Assembly (NCBI GenBank): GCA_913061415.1
Contig: CAJXUD010000021.1
Coordinates: 1-42,006, forward strand
Direction: 5' to 3'
DNA length: 42,006 nucleotides
Source of the DNA: an uncultured Oleispira sp.
GTDB lineage: Bacteria; Pseudomonadota; Gammaproteobacteria; Pseudomonadales; Oceanobacteraceae
Part shown: piece after piece, positions 30,947 to 38,517 of the stretch
How the letters are laid out: each line of letters starts with the position of its first letter
Numbering within the stretch: the first letter of the stretch is position 1
Notes under the pieces: model-generated
Databases searched by the model: none
Told to the model about the DNA's origin: nothing
What the model saw: the letters and a program-made list of their open reading frames with translations, nothing else
Position numbers and translations under genes: made by a program

Positions 30947-31170
30947 TGATAATACCTAAGCAGTAAAAAGACAGTTGGCTTGATCGCTTCAGTATGGAAA
31001 TACTGACTATAAGCCGCATTCGAAGTTTTTTAATCCCACCGGTCGAATTAATTACCGGAGAATATCGATAATGGAGCAATATGTTCAATAATTCGGCCAA
31101 AGGTTGCTCATCGACATGATCTAAGCCGATCAAGTGAGTCTGACTTTCTGCATCATATAGAAAGTCGAAT
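30940..31170 (-). pseudogene. Decayed RelE/HigB-like toxin remnant
   Basis: Minus-strand translation gives PLAELLNILLHYRYSP followed by VINSTGGIKKLRM, resembling the RelE/HigB-type consensus (nPeaGdvIpGtGGiRKlR). After a single-base frameshift at about 31020 the reading continues AYSQYFHTEAIKPTVFLLL, matching the family's YYFHTeDgpIFLLLaY. No intact start was found upstream, and the frame ends at a stop beside the NUDIX start. This is therefore a broken toxin gene with no visible antitoxin. The match is from memory of the family and not from a search. Confidence 0.5.
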
Positions 31171-31408
31171 TAAACTTCCACGTATCAAAAAATCGCCAAG
31201 TAAAACTGCTGATGGCATGGTCCAGAACCAATATAAAGAATCACTACTCATCCAATATCTCTTTTAAATAAACCCACTGGTTAGATAAACTTTAGCCTTT
31301 AAAATTTAGAAAGACTGCGCTCAACATTTGAATAAGCCGACAGATCAGTTTTTTGATATATTCACTCTGTCGTAACTCAGACTTTAATGAGGTAAGCTAA
31401 TTAACGCT

Positions 31409-31432
31409 CAACTTTAGATTCAACTTTAGATT
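31409..31432. repeat. 12 bp direct tandem duplication upstream of merR-like gene
   Basis: CAACTTTAGATT occurs twice head to tail, about 45-70 bp before the MerR-family start. It is the only structure I see in 31174-31478, an AT-rich gap that should contain the regulator's promoter. No dyad typical of a MerR operator is evident. Confidence 0.7.
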
Positions 31433-31478
31433 CACTAAAGCATTAAACATATAGCAGCAAAAGGCCGCCCAGTTTTAT

Positions 31479-31964
31479 ATGATTTCTTTAACGGTTTCTC
31501 AATTAGCCAAGCAGCTCAACATCAGCGCCGATACCGTGCGTTATTATGTTCGCTGCGGGTTAATAATACCTGAGCGCGATTCTAAGAATGGCTACAAGCG
31601 TTTTCATGAGGAACACATAAAACGACTGCACTTTATTTTACAGGCAAAGTCTTTAGGCTTCTCGCTAGCAGACATTCAAACTATCATCGACCAAGCCAGC
31701 TTTGGCGAATCTCCCTGCCCTCAGGTTCGTATCATTATGGAGGCCCGCTTAAAAGAAACCGCGGCCAAAATTTCAGCCATGCAAGCGACCTATCTACAGA
31801 TGCAAAGTGCAATGAATCGCTGGCAAACGCAGCCCGACTGCACTCCGACAGGGGCCAATATTTGTCATTTAATCGAAGGTTTCACTAACCCCGAAACACA
31901 ATCGCCTACTGATAATAAAGACTTCACACGCGATCAGACCAGTGCAACTAAATCGACTACCTAA
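31479..31964 (+). CDS. MerR-family transcriptional regulator (metal-sensor-like)
   Basis: A 161 aa protein with an N-terminal winged HTH (TVSQLAKQLNISADTVRYYVR, 5-25; RDSKNGYKRF, 33-42) and a dimerisation helix (about 78-117). Cys80 (SPCPQVR), Cys121 and Cys129-His130 (ICHLIEGF) sit where ZntR/CueR-type sensors bind metal, though the usual Cys-Cys pair is absent. The Ser/Thr-rich tail after residue 137 looks disordered. Sensing of Zn, Cd, Pb or a related metal is inference. No metal-efflux gene is adjacent; a DM13 protein follows. Confidence 0.85.
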   Translation: MISLTVSQLAKQLNISADTVRYYVRCGLIIPERDSKNGYKRFHEEHIKRLHFILQAKSLGFSLADIQTIIDQASFGESPCPQVRIIMEARLKETAAKISAMQATYLQMQSAMNRWQTQPDCTPTGANICHLIEGFTNPETQSPTDNKDFTRDQTSATKSTT

Positions 31965-32004
31965 TCAACTACCGAATCAACAACTAAGCCAACAGACTGC
32001 TGCC

Positions 32005-32514
32005 ATGATTAAGAAAATAAAAGTACTTCTATTACTTGCAATGAGTCATACAACGATTGCTATATGCGCCTTCATGCTAGGCATATATACCTTACCGATA
32101 TTAATGGCACCAGCCGACCCAAGCTCTGGGGCTCTTGCGCTCAGTATAAAAAACACACGCTATGTTGCGACCATTTCAGATAATTTAACCGACTCTGATT
32201 GGCTGCACTGGGGAAAGGGAACTTTTTCTATTGGGGATGACTACATCGTTTTTCAGGGCACTCTTGCACCCGGTCCTGATTACCGTTTATACCTTTCACC
32301 GTCATTTGTTCAAACGGAGGCAGATTTTAATCAATTGAAGTCTTCAATGATTGAGATTGGTGAGGTGAATAGCTTTGGTAATTACATACATCCACTAAAC
32401 GGCAGTATGAATAAAACCCTAAATAAAAATGTAAATATTGAACACTACAATACCGTTATTATCTGGTGCGAATCTTTTAATCAATTTATTACGTCGGCGC
32501 AGTTTAAAAATTAA
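32005..32514 (+). CDS. DM13-domain exported or membrane-anchored protein
   Basis: From ATG 32005 (MIKKIKVLLLL) this is a 169 aa protein with one hydrophobic signal/anchor segment (about 5-33). It then has a DM13 domain: WLHWGKGTFSIGDDYIVFQG, DYRLYLSPSF, IGEVNSFGNYIHPLNG, and the terminal VIIWCESFNQFITSAQF with its conserved Cys. DM13 domains are proposed to take part in redox or electron-transfer chemistry outside the cytoplasm. An in-frame start at 31942 overlaps the merR-like gene and is unlikely. Confidence 0.82.
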   Translation: MIKKIKVLLLLAMSHTTIAICAFMLGIYTLPILMAPADPSSGALALSIKNTRYVATISDNLTDSDWLHWGKGTFSIGDDYIVFQGTLAPGPDYRLYLSPSFVQTEADFNQLKSSMIEIGEVNSFGNYIHPLNGSMNKTLNKNVNIEHYNTVIIWCESFNQFITSAQFKN

Positions 32515-32562
32515 TGCCTAGCCATTCAGAAGGCTGCTATTAAAAGCGTGCAACCAAGCAGA

Positions 32563-33315
32563 CTACCCACTGGCTTTACAAAACTCGCCGAGTATCGATT
32601 TTATGTCAAGCATGCCGCGAGATAAGACGCACCTTATCTCGTCGATGGTAATAAGAGCGTCTGTTTTACCTGCCGCTGGATTAACAACCAAACATAGACT
32701 GGCATAAGGAATATTTAATTCTCGAGCCAATACCGCTTCGGGCATCCCTGTCATTCCGACAATATCACAGCCATCATTTTCTAAACGCTTAATTTCAGCA
32801 ATGGTCTCTAGTCTTGGCCCTTGTGTCGCACCATAGACGCCGCCGCGACTGAAACCATGATTCAAAGTATGAACTGATAAAACTTTAATGAGCTTTTGGC
32901 GCAGCGTTTCATCGTAAGGGTGGCTAAATTCTGCATGGTCCAATGGTCTAAACTCACCATCAAAATAGGTATGCTCGCGACCGTGGGTATAATCAATAAT
33001 TTGATGAGGAACCGATATATGACCTGCAATAGCATCACAATGAATGCCACCAACGGCATTAACCGCAATCATGCTATCAGCGCCCAAAGACTGCAAAGCC
33101 AACAAATTAGCGCGATAGTTAATTTTATGAGGTGCGACAGCATGGTTTTTACCGTGCCTAGGAAGAAATAATAATCGCTGACCGTGTAATTCACCCTCGA
33201 CAATATCGTCACTTGGCTTACCGAGTGTAGTATCAACCTGCTTATGAATTTTTTTAATATTCAACTCAGGAAATTCGGTCAACCCCGTTCCGCCAATGAT
33301 CGCAATTATAGACAC
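32563..33315 (-). CDS. S-methyl-5'-thioinosine phosphorylase (MTAP/PNP family)
   Basis: A 250 aa purine nucleoside phosphorylase superfamily enzyme. It has IIGGTGLTEF (6-15), phosphate-binding PRHGKNHAVAPHKINYRAN, NAVGGIH, TQGPRLETIAEI and the substrate-specificity block VGMTGMPEAVLAREL with CLVVNPAAGK. The GMTGMPEA/VNPAAG combination matches the Pseudomonas MTIP type rather than eukaryotic-like MTAP. It recycles 5'-methylthioinosine from methionine/polyamine metabolism. The gene order MTIP-nagZ-psrA-lexA-sulA here also resembles Pseudomonas. It is 9 bp downstream of nagZ. Confidence 0.88.
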   Translation of the reverse strand: MSIIAIIGGTGLTEFPELNIKKIHKQVDTTLGKPSDDIVEGELHGQRLLFLPRHGKNHAVAPHKINYRANLLALQSLGADSMIAVNAVGGIHCDAIAGHISVPHQIIDYTHGREHTYFDGEFRPLDHAEFSHPYDETLRQKLIKVLSVHTLNHGFSRGGVYGATQGPRLETIAEIKRLENDGCDIVGMTGMPEAVLARELNIPYASLCLVVNPAAGKTDALITIDEIRCVLSRGMLDIKSILGEFCKASG

Positions 33316-33324
33316 GTATTAACC

Positions 33325-34338
33325 TTATTGAATGAGCTGACTCGCGACTTTCTGGTGCGAATACCAAGCTGGATTTTGATATAAATTATCTTTTAAATGA
33401 CCCTGAGCTTGCATCGATTCTAAACTTAATAGCGACCATTGATGCAAGCGCACCGTATCGACGATTTCTTGCGCTGCTTGTCGATTATTACAAATCAACA
33501 AAACATTACACCCTGCTTCTTTAGCTTTCTGTGCCCTTATTGCAGGCGCACCTGACGCAGCCGCGCCTTCCATTGATAAATCATCACTGTAGATCAAGCC
33601 ATCAAATCCCAGCCGCTGCCTTAAAATATCCTGCAACCAAGTAGATGAGAAACCTGCGGTAAAGTCACCATCTACATCAGGATAAATAACATGAGCGGGC
33701 ATAACAGCACTCAACATCCCTTCTTGAATGAGCTTCTCGAAAGGTACTAGATCTTGCTTGCTAAGCTGGTCAAAGGTCCTTGGGTCGGTCGGTAACTCTT
33801 TATGTGAATCAGCCTGCACATGGCCATGGCCTGGAAAATGTTTCGCCGTGGCTAACATTCCTGCGCTCTTCATTCCACTGATGAACGCTTTTGCTAATAA
33901 ATAGACATCTTCTGGGGTTGATGCAAAAGCACGATCCCCAATTACGCCCGAACGCCCAAAATCTAGATCTAGAACAGGCGCAAAGCTAATATCAATACCA
34001 TGATGAATTAACTGGGCAGCCATTAACCAGCCTAATGAATTCGATTGCTTAAGTGCCGTCTCTTTATTAATAGCGTAAGACTCACCCAAGCGACGCATAG
34101 CAGGCAAACGTAAAAAACCTTCTCGAAATCGCTGAACTCTTCCGCCTTCTTGATCAACAGAAATGATCAAATCAGAGCGTAAAGCCTTAATACTCGCACA
34201 CAAGTTTTTGAGTTGGGTTGGAGAGCTGTAATTGCGACTAAAAAGAATAAGCCCCGATATTTCTGGCTGCATTAAAAAACGTTCGTCTTCTGAAGTAAGC
34301 TCTAACCCTTCGATATCAGCAACTACACAAATTGACAT
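33325..34338 (-). CDS. nagZ: Beta-N-acetylhexosaminidase NagZ
   Basis: From ATG 34338, with an AGAGAAG ribosome-binding site, this is a 337 aa GH3 enzyme of cytosolic peptidoglycan recycling. It cleaves GlcNAc from anhydro-muropeptides. It has SVDQEGGRVQRF (60-71), AKHFPGHGHVQADSH (165-179, the NagZ general acid/base loop) and SDDLSMEGAA with the nucleophilic Asp (about 252). There is no signal peptide. An upstream start at 34371 would add 11 residues inside the preceding gene. It overlaps the YkuD gene stop by 16 nt, so the two are translationally linked. Confidence 0.95.
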   Translation of the reverse strand: MSICVVADIEGLELTSEDERFLMQPEISGLILFSRNYSSPTQLKNLCASIKALRSDLIISVDQEGGRVQRFREGFLRLPAMRRLGESYAINKETALKQSNSLGWLMAAQLIHHGIDISFAPVLDLDFGRSGVIGDRAFASTPEDVYLLAKAFISGMKSAGMLATAKHFPGHGHVQADSHKELPTDPRTFDQLSKQDLVPFEKLIQEGMLSAVMPAHVIYPDVDGDFTAGFSSTWLQDILRQRLGFDGLIYSDDLSMEGAAASGAPAIRAQKAKEAGCNVLLICNNRQAAQEIVDTVRLHQWSLLSLESMQAQGHLKDNLYQNPAWYSHQKVASQLIQ

Positions 34339-34850
34339 GAGATCTTCTCTAGCGAAACTTTTTGAATCCAAATAGGCGTGCCCGGATCTAACTCATCAAA
34401 TAAAGCAATGACATCAGAGTTTCTCATGCGAATACAGCCATGAGACTCTGGAATTCCCATAGGCTCGGTATCTGGCGTTCCATGAATATAGATATAGCGT
34501 TGCATGGTATCGACATCGCCAAAACGATTACGCCCTATCTCACAGCCACCCAGCCATAAAATTCGGGTTAAGATCCAATCACGCTCAGGGTATTGGCTTG
34601 CCAACTCACCATTGTATATTTCACCCGTAGGTCGCCTACCAACAAATACAGTATTTTCGGCAGCGCCCGCTCCGATTTTGGCTTTAATCTGATGCCAGCC
34701 CAAAGGAGTTTTATTAGACCCTTTTTGCTGTCCAATACCCAGTTTTGAAGTAGATATTGGGTATTTAACAGTGCCTTTATCATAGGTTAAACACATAACC
34801 TGATCATCAATTGAAACTTCAACTTTTAATAAAGTACGCTCATTGCTCAT
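34323..34850 (-). CDS. Signal-less YkuD-family L,D-transpeptidase/carboxypeptidase
   Basis: A 175 aa YkuD protein with HGTP (123-126) and SHGCIRM (136-142; catalytic Cys139). Unlike periplasmic L,D-transpeptidases it begins MSNERTLLKVEVS with no signal peptide, anchor or LysM domain, so it should be cytosolic. YkuD enzymes of this kind in Acinetobacter (ElsL) and Vibrio act as L,D-carboxypeptidases trimming tetrapeptides during peptidoglycan recycling. Overlap with nagZ, another cytosolic recycling enzyme, makes this the likely role. A start codon further upstream would collide with psrA, whose stop is 2 bp away. Confidence 0.87.
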   Translation of the reverse strand: MSNERTLLKVEVSIDDQVMCLTYDKGTVKYPISTSKLGIGQQKGSNKTPLGWHQIKAKIGAGAAENTVFVGRRPTGEIYNGELASQYPERDWILTRILWLGGCEIGRNRFGDVDTMQRYIYIHGTPDTEPMGIPESHGCIRMRNSDVIALFDELDPGTPIWIQKVSLEKISCQFV

Positions 34851-34851
34851 A

Positions 34852-35475
34852 TTAAACGTTCGCCATCAAACCTGATGCCAAGAAAGGCATAAGTTGAGAA
34901 ACCACCCCTTTAACATCCGACTCTGTGCCTAAGTCATGCTCTGCCATAGCCATTAACGAATCGACACTCGACATGGTGAAAACGGCCGCGCCGAGCATAA
35001 AGTGAATACGCCAAAAGCGTTCAAGTGGGGTTAATTCAGGAGTAACACGATTCACTTCTTTCATGTAGCGGCGAAAAACCTCACCATACTCGCTGGTTAA
35101 AAACTTACGCAAGTGCCCCTGCCCTTGGCTATACGCCAAGCCGAGTAGTCGCATAAATACACCAAACTTTTCAGGATTCTCCAACCCAGATTTGTTAAGT
35201 GTAATGACTAACAACTTCAAAAGTTGGTCAGGGGTATTTTCTTTTTGTTCGATTATGTCGAGTTGTTTAGAAAACTCTTCACTGAAAGGCGCTAAATAAC
35301 GTGCAAACACTGCTTGTATTAACGATTTTTTAGAACCGAAGTGATAATTGACAGCGGCTAAGTTCACATTGGCCTTGGTCGTAATGTTTCTCAACGATGT
35401 TTCGGCAAATCCTTTTTCAGAAAATAATGCTTCCGCCGCATCAAGTATGCGTTCTGCGGTATCTTTCTGTGCCAT
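34852..35475 (-). CDS. psrA: TetR-family regulator PsrA-like
   Basis: From ATG 35475 (MAQKDTAERILDAAE) this is a 207 aa TetR protein. Its HTH, SLRNITTKANVNLAAVNYHFGSKKSLIQAVF, is nearly the same as that of P. aeruginosa PsrA. The C-terminal MRLLGLAYSQGQGHLRKFL and RFWRIHFMLGAAVFTMSSVDSL also match. PsrA binds long-chain fatty acids and controls beta-oxidation and rpoS in Pseudomonas. The neighbourhood with lexA, sulA and nagZ supports orthology. A 20-residue extension from an upstream ATG (35535) is AT-rich and non-homologous. A PsrA-type operator lies just upstream, consistent with autoregulation. Confidence 0.9.
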   Translation of the reverse strand: MAQKDTAERILDAAEALFSEKGFAETSLRNITTKANVNLAAVNYHFGSKKSLIQAVFARYLAPFSEEFSKQLDIIEQKENTPDQLLKLLVITLNKSGLENPEKFGVFMRLLGLAYSQGQGHLRKFLTSEYGEVFRRYMKEVNRVTPELTPLERFWRIHFMLGAAVFTMSSVDSLMAMAEHDLGTESDVKGVVSQLMPFLASGLMANV

Positions 35476-35504
35476 AACTACCCATATTTCAAATATATAA
35501 AATT

Positions 35505-35518
35505 CAAACATACGTTTT
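35505..35518. promoter_or_regulatory. Putative PsrA operator (autoregulation)
   Basis: CAAAC-N4-GTTTT (minus strand AAAAC-N4-GTTTG) closely fits the published PsrA motif (G/C)AAAC-N2-4-GTTT(G/C). It lies 30-43 bp upstream of the psrA ATG, a position expected for repression of its own promoter. One base deviates from consensus. Confidence 0.55.
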
Positions 35519-35619
35519 AAACGCTTTAAGTGCAAGCAATACTCAGTAATGTCATTACGGTTCTGTGCACTAGTTCTTTAAAAGAAAATTAGGCGAAAGA
35601 CTTTACAGACTAAAAAACA

Positions 35620-35635
35620 CTGTATATATTTACAA
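35620..35635. promoter_or_regulatory. LexA box 1 (SOS box)
   Basis: CTGTATATATTTACAA fits the gammaproteobacterial SOS box CTGTATATATATACAG at 13 of 16 positions. It lies 45-60 bp upstream of the lexA start. With box 2, starting 19 bp further on, it forms the usual tandem operator for autorepression. Confidence 0.88.
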
Positions 35636-35638
35636 CTA

Positions 35639-35654
35639 CTGTATAGATACACAC
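35639..35654. promoter_or_regulatory. LexA box 2 (SOS box)
   Basis: CTGTATAGATACACAC matches the left arm of the SOS box well and the right arm partly. Its start is 19 bp from the start of box 1 and it lies 26-41 bp before the lexA ATG. The pair is a standard layout for a lexA promoter. Confidence 0.8.
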
Positions 35655-35679
35655 TACAAATAACGCATTAGGAATCAGC

Positions 35680-36279
35680 ATGATTAAGCTTACCGCCCGA
35701 CAGCAAGAAGTTCTTGATCTCATCAAGGTGGCCATTGAAACAACCGGCTATCCACCAACTCGCGCTGAAATTGCAGAAAGCCTTGGGTTTCGCTCACCTA
35801 ATGCCGCTGAAGAACATCTTAAAGCCCTTGCACGCAAGGGTGCTATCGAGATGATGCCTGGTGCATCACGTGGCATTCGCATTGTCGAAAGCCAGCAACT
35901 AGGCCTTCCCATTATTGGCCGTGTAGCGGCTGGTGAACCTATTCTTGCCCAAGAGCACATTGAAGACCACTGTAAAATCCCGGCAGACTGGTTCAAGCCA
36001 AACGCCAACTTCTTACTAGAAGTTCACGGTGAGAGCATGGTAAATGTAGGCATTATGGATGGCGACTTAATTGCCGTACACAAAACCAACGTTGCCCGTA
36101 ACGGACAAATTGTTGTCGCACGCGTAGAAGAAGATGTAACAGTTAAGCGCTACCAAAAGACTCGCAATAAAGTCACATTATTTGCTGAGAATGATGATTT
36201 TGATCCTATTGAAGTCAACCTAAAAGATACCAACTTTGCTATTGAAGGTTTGTATGTCGGCATCATTCGTCGCCACTAG
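35680..36279 (+). CDS. lexA: SOS repressor LexA
   Basis: A 199 aa repressor-protease. It has a winged HTH ([22 protein letters not shown], about 25-46), cleavage site Ala84-Gly85 in GRVAAGEP, Ser119 in GESM and Lys156 in TVKRY. These are exactly the E. coli numbers. On RecA activation it self-cleaves and derepresses SOS genes. Two LexA boxes lie in its own promoter. sulA follows 80 bp downstream on the same strand, so the two probably form one SOS operon. Confidence 0.97.
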   Translation: MIKLTARQQEVLDLIKVAIETTGYPPTRAEIAESLGFRSPNAAEEHLKALARKGAIEMMPGASRGIRIVESQQLGLPIIGRVAAGEPILAQEHIEDHCKIPADWFKPNANFLLEVHGESMVNVGIMDGDLIAVHKTNVARNGQIVVARVEEDVTVKRYQKTRNKVTLFAENDDFDPIEVNLKDTNFAIEGLYVGIIRRH

Positions 36280-36359
36280 CAGCTAAATAAAAGCCGTTAC
36301 AAATAAATAAACAAAGATAAACCAACGCCCAATAGATTCATTAATACAAGGAGTTAAAC

Positions 36360-36830
36360 ATGCGCCAATTACCACTAGGCATTCAAAATTCAGCGTTAAC
36401 CCTAAGCAGTCGTATTGTTAAGAACGAGACGGGCCATAGCCCAACTAATCCGTCGACGAATCGTACTTCCAATACAAATAATGCAGGTATTAGTGAAATT
36501 ATTTTGGCGGCAGACAGTGCACTCCAGCCGATGTATCTATTACCACTACTCTCTCAGATGTCACGAGATAAACGCTGGTTAATGTGGCTAGCAGACGAAC
36601 CATCAATCAATCGAAACTGGCTAGCAGCATTAGGAATCGATGCATCTCAAGTTTTGCATATTAATGCCGAAAGCGAATGCTTTCATAAGGTTTGCTGCAA
36701 GGCGTTAGCAGCGGGTACGGGTCATTTAATAATTGAATGGCCAGGAAAAATAAGCGACGAAGAACTTTTTGAACTTGAAGAAGCAGCGAAAATCGGAGCT
36801 AGCCATGCTTTACTGATACGCCGCCGATAA
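36360..36830 (+). CDS. sulA: SOS cell-division inhibitor SulA
   Basis: A 156 aa SulA-family protein behind a strong AAGGAG ribosome-binding site. The SulA core lies at about 43-155: ISEIILAADSALQPMYLLPLLSQMSRDKRWLMWL, then the RNWLAALGIDASQVLHIN block and a C-terminal HALLIRRR. SulA binds FtsZ and blocks septation during SOS. The N-terminal 40 residues are Asn/Thr/Ser-rich and probably disordered. There is no separate LexA box close upstream, which fits cotranscription from the lexA promoter. Confidence 0.9.
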   Translation: MRQLPLGIQNSALTLSSRIVKNETGHSPTNPSTNRTSNTNNAGISEIILAADSALQPMYLLPLLSQMSRDKRWLMWLADEPSINRNWLAALGIDASQVLHINAESECFHKVCCKALAAGTGHLIIEWPGKISDEELFELEEAAKIGASHALLIRRR

Positions 36831-36904
36831 CAGATTACAGCGTTTATTATTTTAGATGACTAATATATTAGATGATTAAATATTAGACGCTTAAATGGAT
36901 GAAA

Positions 36905-36943
36905 GGTACGCCGGCCAAACTATGTTACGCCTACGTACCACCA
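36905..36943. terminator. Imperfect hairpin after sulA
   Basis: GGTACGCCGGC near 36905 pairs with GCCTACGTACC ending near 36943, giving an 11 bp stem with two mismatches. It lies 75 bp after the sulA stop and before the convergent small gene. It lacks a U-tract, so its role is tentative. Confidence 0.4.
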
Positions 36944-36989
36944 AAAAGTAAAACCTAGCCAATAAACAGATAACTCAGCTCATTAGCGT

Positions 36990-37244
36990 TTAATGAATTA
37001 CCCCTGGCACTTCTTGCTCAGTCAGGATACTTTCCTGCTCAACATCCATCCCAGACAATTCACTTACCTTACTAACACCGGCTTCGATCATGGCATGCGC
37101 CACTTCAATGTGATTATTTTTCAGACCTTCCTTGGCTTCTTCTGAAAACTGAATTTTAACAATCATCTCCCCTGACTCTTCATCCGCTCTACGCAAACCA
37201 ATATCACCATTGGATAATTCTACGATCTCAAAAAAATCAGCCAT
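36990..37244 (-). CDS. Small conserved acidic protein
   Basis: An 84 aa acidic soluble protein with FFEIVELSNGDIGLRRADEE followed by IVKIQFSEEAKEGL, a beta-rich N-terminal half and a helical second half (HIEVAHAMIEAGVSKV). It sits beside lexA-sulA where Pseudomonas also has a small conserved gene. I do not know its function. The neighbouring DUF6586-like gene lies about 110 bp upstream on the same strand. Confidence 0.78.
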   Translation of the reverse strand: MADFFEIVELSNGDIGLRRADEESGEMIVKIQFSEEAKEGLKNNHIEVAHAMIEAGVSKVSELSGMDVEQESILTEQEVPGVIH

Positions 37245-37352
37245 AATACCCTTCTCTACGACAGCACGTTTATCAAAACACGCTGATTATTAGAACTTAC
37301 CAAATATAAACCCAACACACTGTACGAATAAGCGCAGCGTACAGAACTGAGC

Positions 37353-37829
37353 TCAGCTTTCTTGTCGATTATTGCGTTGCAAATCGATGATATCAGTCAA
37401 TGCTTGAAACCAATCTCTCAGCGGCAAGGATTGAGACGTTTGGTCATACAGCTGAATCATTCCTGCATTTTGTTGTGGAGCAGCAGGTCTATTTTCTTTT
37501 TGAGCACAGTACTCAAAAGCCGTAAGCAACTGACTTAACCAGCTAAATTTATCACTCTCTAGCTGACGTAACTCAGTCATTTCACCCGTAGCAACAGGGA
37601 CACTTTCAATTAACTGCTGCAATGATGAAATCGCATCTCTGTATTGCGCAAGCTCGGCAATTTCATGTAAGTATGACTGATATGCCAATACGAGCTGAAA
37701 CAATACCGACTCTTGTAAAGCCGCACTTAAGACCAAGTCATCATCTGACTGTTCGGCATGCTCTTGCTTCTCTATGAGTAAGCGCGCTTGATAAAGCTTT
37801 TGATTACTGTGCGCTAGCCATTCAGCCAT
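37353..37829 (-). CDS. DUF6586-like helical protein
   Basis: A 158 aa, almost wholly alpha-helical cytosolic protein (WLAHSNQKLYQARLLIEKQ; ESVLFQLVLAYQSYLHEIAEL; LESDKFSWLSQLLTAF). Proteins of this type lie next to lexA-sulA and topA in Pseudomonas and are classed as DUF6586. Function is unknown. Its ATG overlaps the stop of the upstream YfaZ-like gene (TAATG), so they are cotranslated. Confidence 0.78.
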   Translation of the reverse strand: MAEWLAHSNQKLYQARLLIEKQEHAEQSDDDLVLSAALQESVLFQLVLAYQSYLHEIAELAQYRDAISSLQQLIESVPVATGEMTELRQLESDKFSWLSQLLTAFEYCAQKENRPAAPQQNAGMIQLYDQTSQSLPLRDWFQALTDIIDLQRNNRQES

Positions 37830-38389
37830 TAAAAGTCGACCTTTAGACCTAAGTGAATACCTTCTTCAAGCATAAACACTTTACTAATACCTTCTAACTT
37901 ATAACGGCTATAACGATAACCCATATAAACTCGCGCCGTTGGTAGCAGGCCATACTGAATACGAAGATCCGCATCCGCTATGTTTTCAGTATTATCAAAT
38001 GAAACAACGCTAGGCGCATAATACGCATAACCCGCAGCGCTTAAGCTGGGCACTTGTGGAATCTGGTAACGGAAAAAACCACCAACCCCTAAAGCTCCGC
38101 CATCAACATTGCCATTCTTATAACCAAAAATACGCCCACCAACACCTATGTATAACGGGCTATTAGGCTCGCGCACATCAACAACATGCAAACCTAACGA
38201 CAATAAATCACCGTCGTCTTCATGATGCATAATACTGGCTGACACGTGTAGACCAGACCCGACTTTAGTCGCATCGTACTCAAGACGCGCAGAATCATTA
38301 GCCAAACTCAAATCGATTGAACCACCGGCTAAACTTTGCATACTGACTGATAACAACAAGCCGGAAAATAGAACTTTTAATGCTTTCAT
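37829..38389 (-). CDS. YfaZ-family outer-membrane beta-barrel protein
   Basis: A 186 aa protein with a signal peptide (1-21, cleaved after SMQSLA). The rest is amphipathic beta strands typical of a small barrel: GSIDLSLANDSARLEYDAT, GLHVSASIMHHEDDGDLLSL, and a terminal strand ending in aromatic LGLKVDF. YfaZ proteins are small outer-membrane proteins of unknown function. It is translationally coupled to the DUF6586-like gene. Confidence 0.82.
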   Translation of the reverse strand: MKALKVLFSGLLLSVSMQSLAGGSIDLSLANDSARLEYDATKVGSGLHVSASIMHHEDDGDLLSLGLHVVDVREPNSPLYIGVGGRIFGYKNGNVDGGALGVGGFFRYQIPQVPSLSAAGYAYYAPSVVSFDNTENIADADLRIQYGLLPTARVYMGYRYSRYKLEGISKVFMLEEGIHLGLKVDF

Positions 38390-38462
38390 TACTACTACAC
38401 CTAATATTTTTCCGCATTATATCAGATGCTTTCGCATTTGAGAAAATACAGCCACCCCAATT

Positions 38463-38490
38463 AAGAACAGCGCCAAAAGGCGCTGTTCTT
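38463..38490. terminator. Intrinsic terminator of htpG
   Basis: AAGAACAGCGCC and GGCGCTGTTCTT form a perfect 12 bp stem with an AAAA loop (TTTT on the htpG strand). It lies 28 bp beyond the htpG stop. It ends in AT-rich sequence and is a strong terminator on the minus strand. Confidence 0.85.
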
Positions 38491-38517
38491 ATCGATCAAT
38501 GTTCAACAACCCATAGA

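Noticed and set aside
30900-31133. 77 aa intact gene upstream of the NUDIX gene
   Set aside because: Its similarity to RelE covers only part and shifts frame; it is better read as a remnant.
35748-36008. Minus-strand 86 aa ORF inside lexA
   Set aside because: It is an antisense shadow of a clearly identified gene, with no ribosome-binding site.
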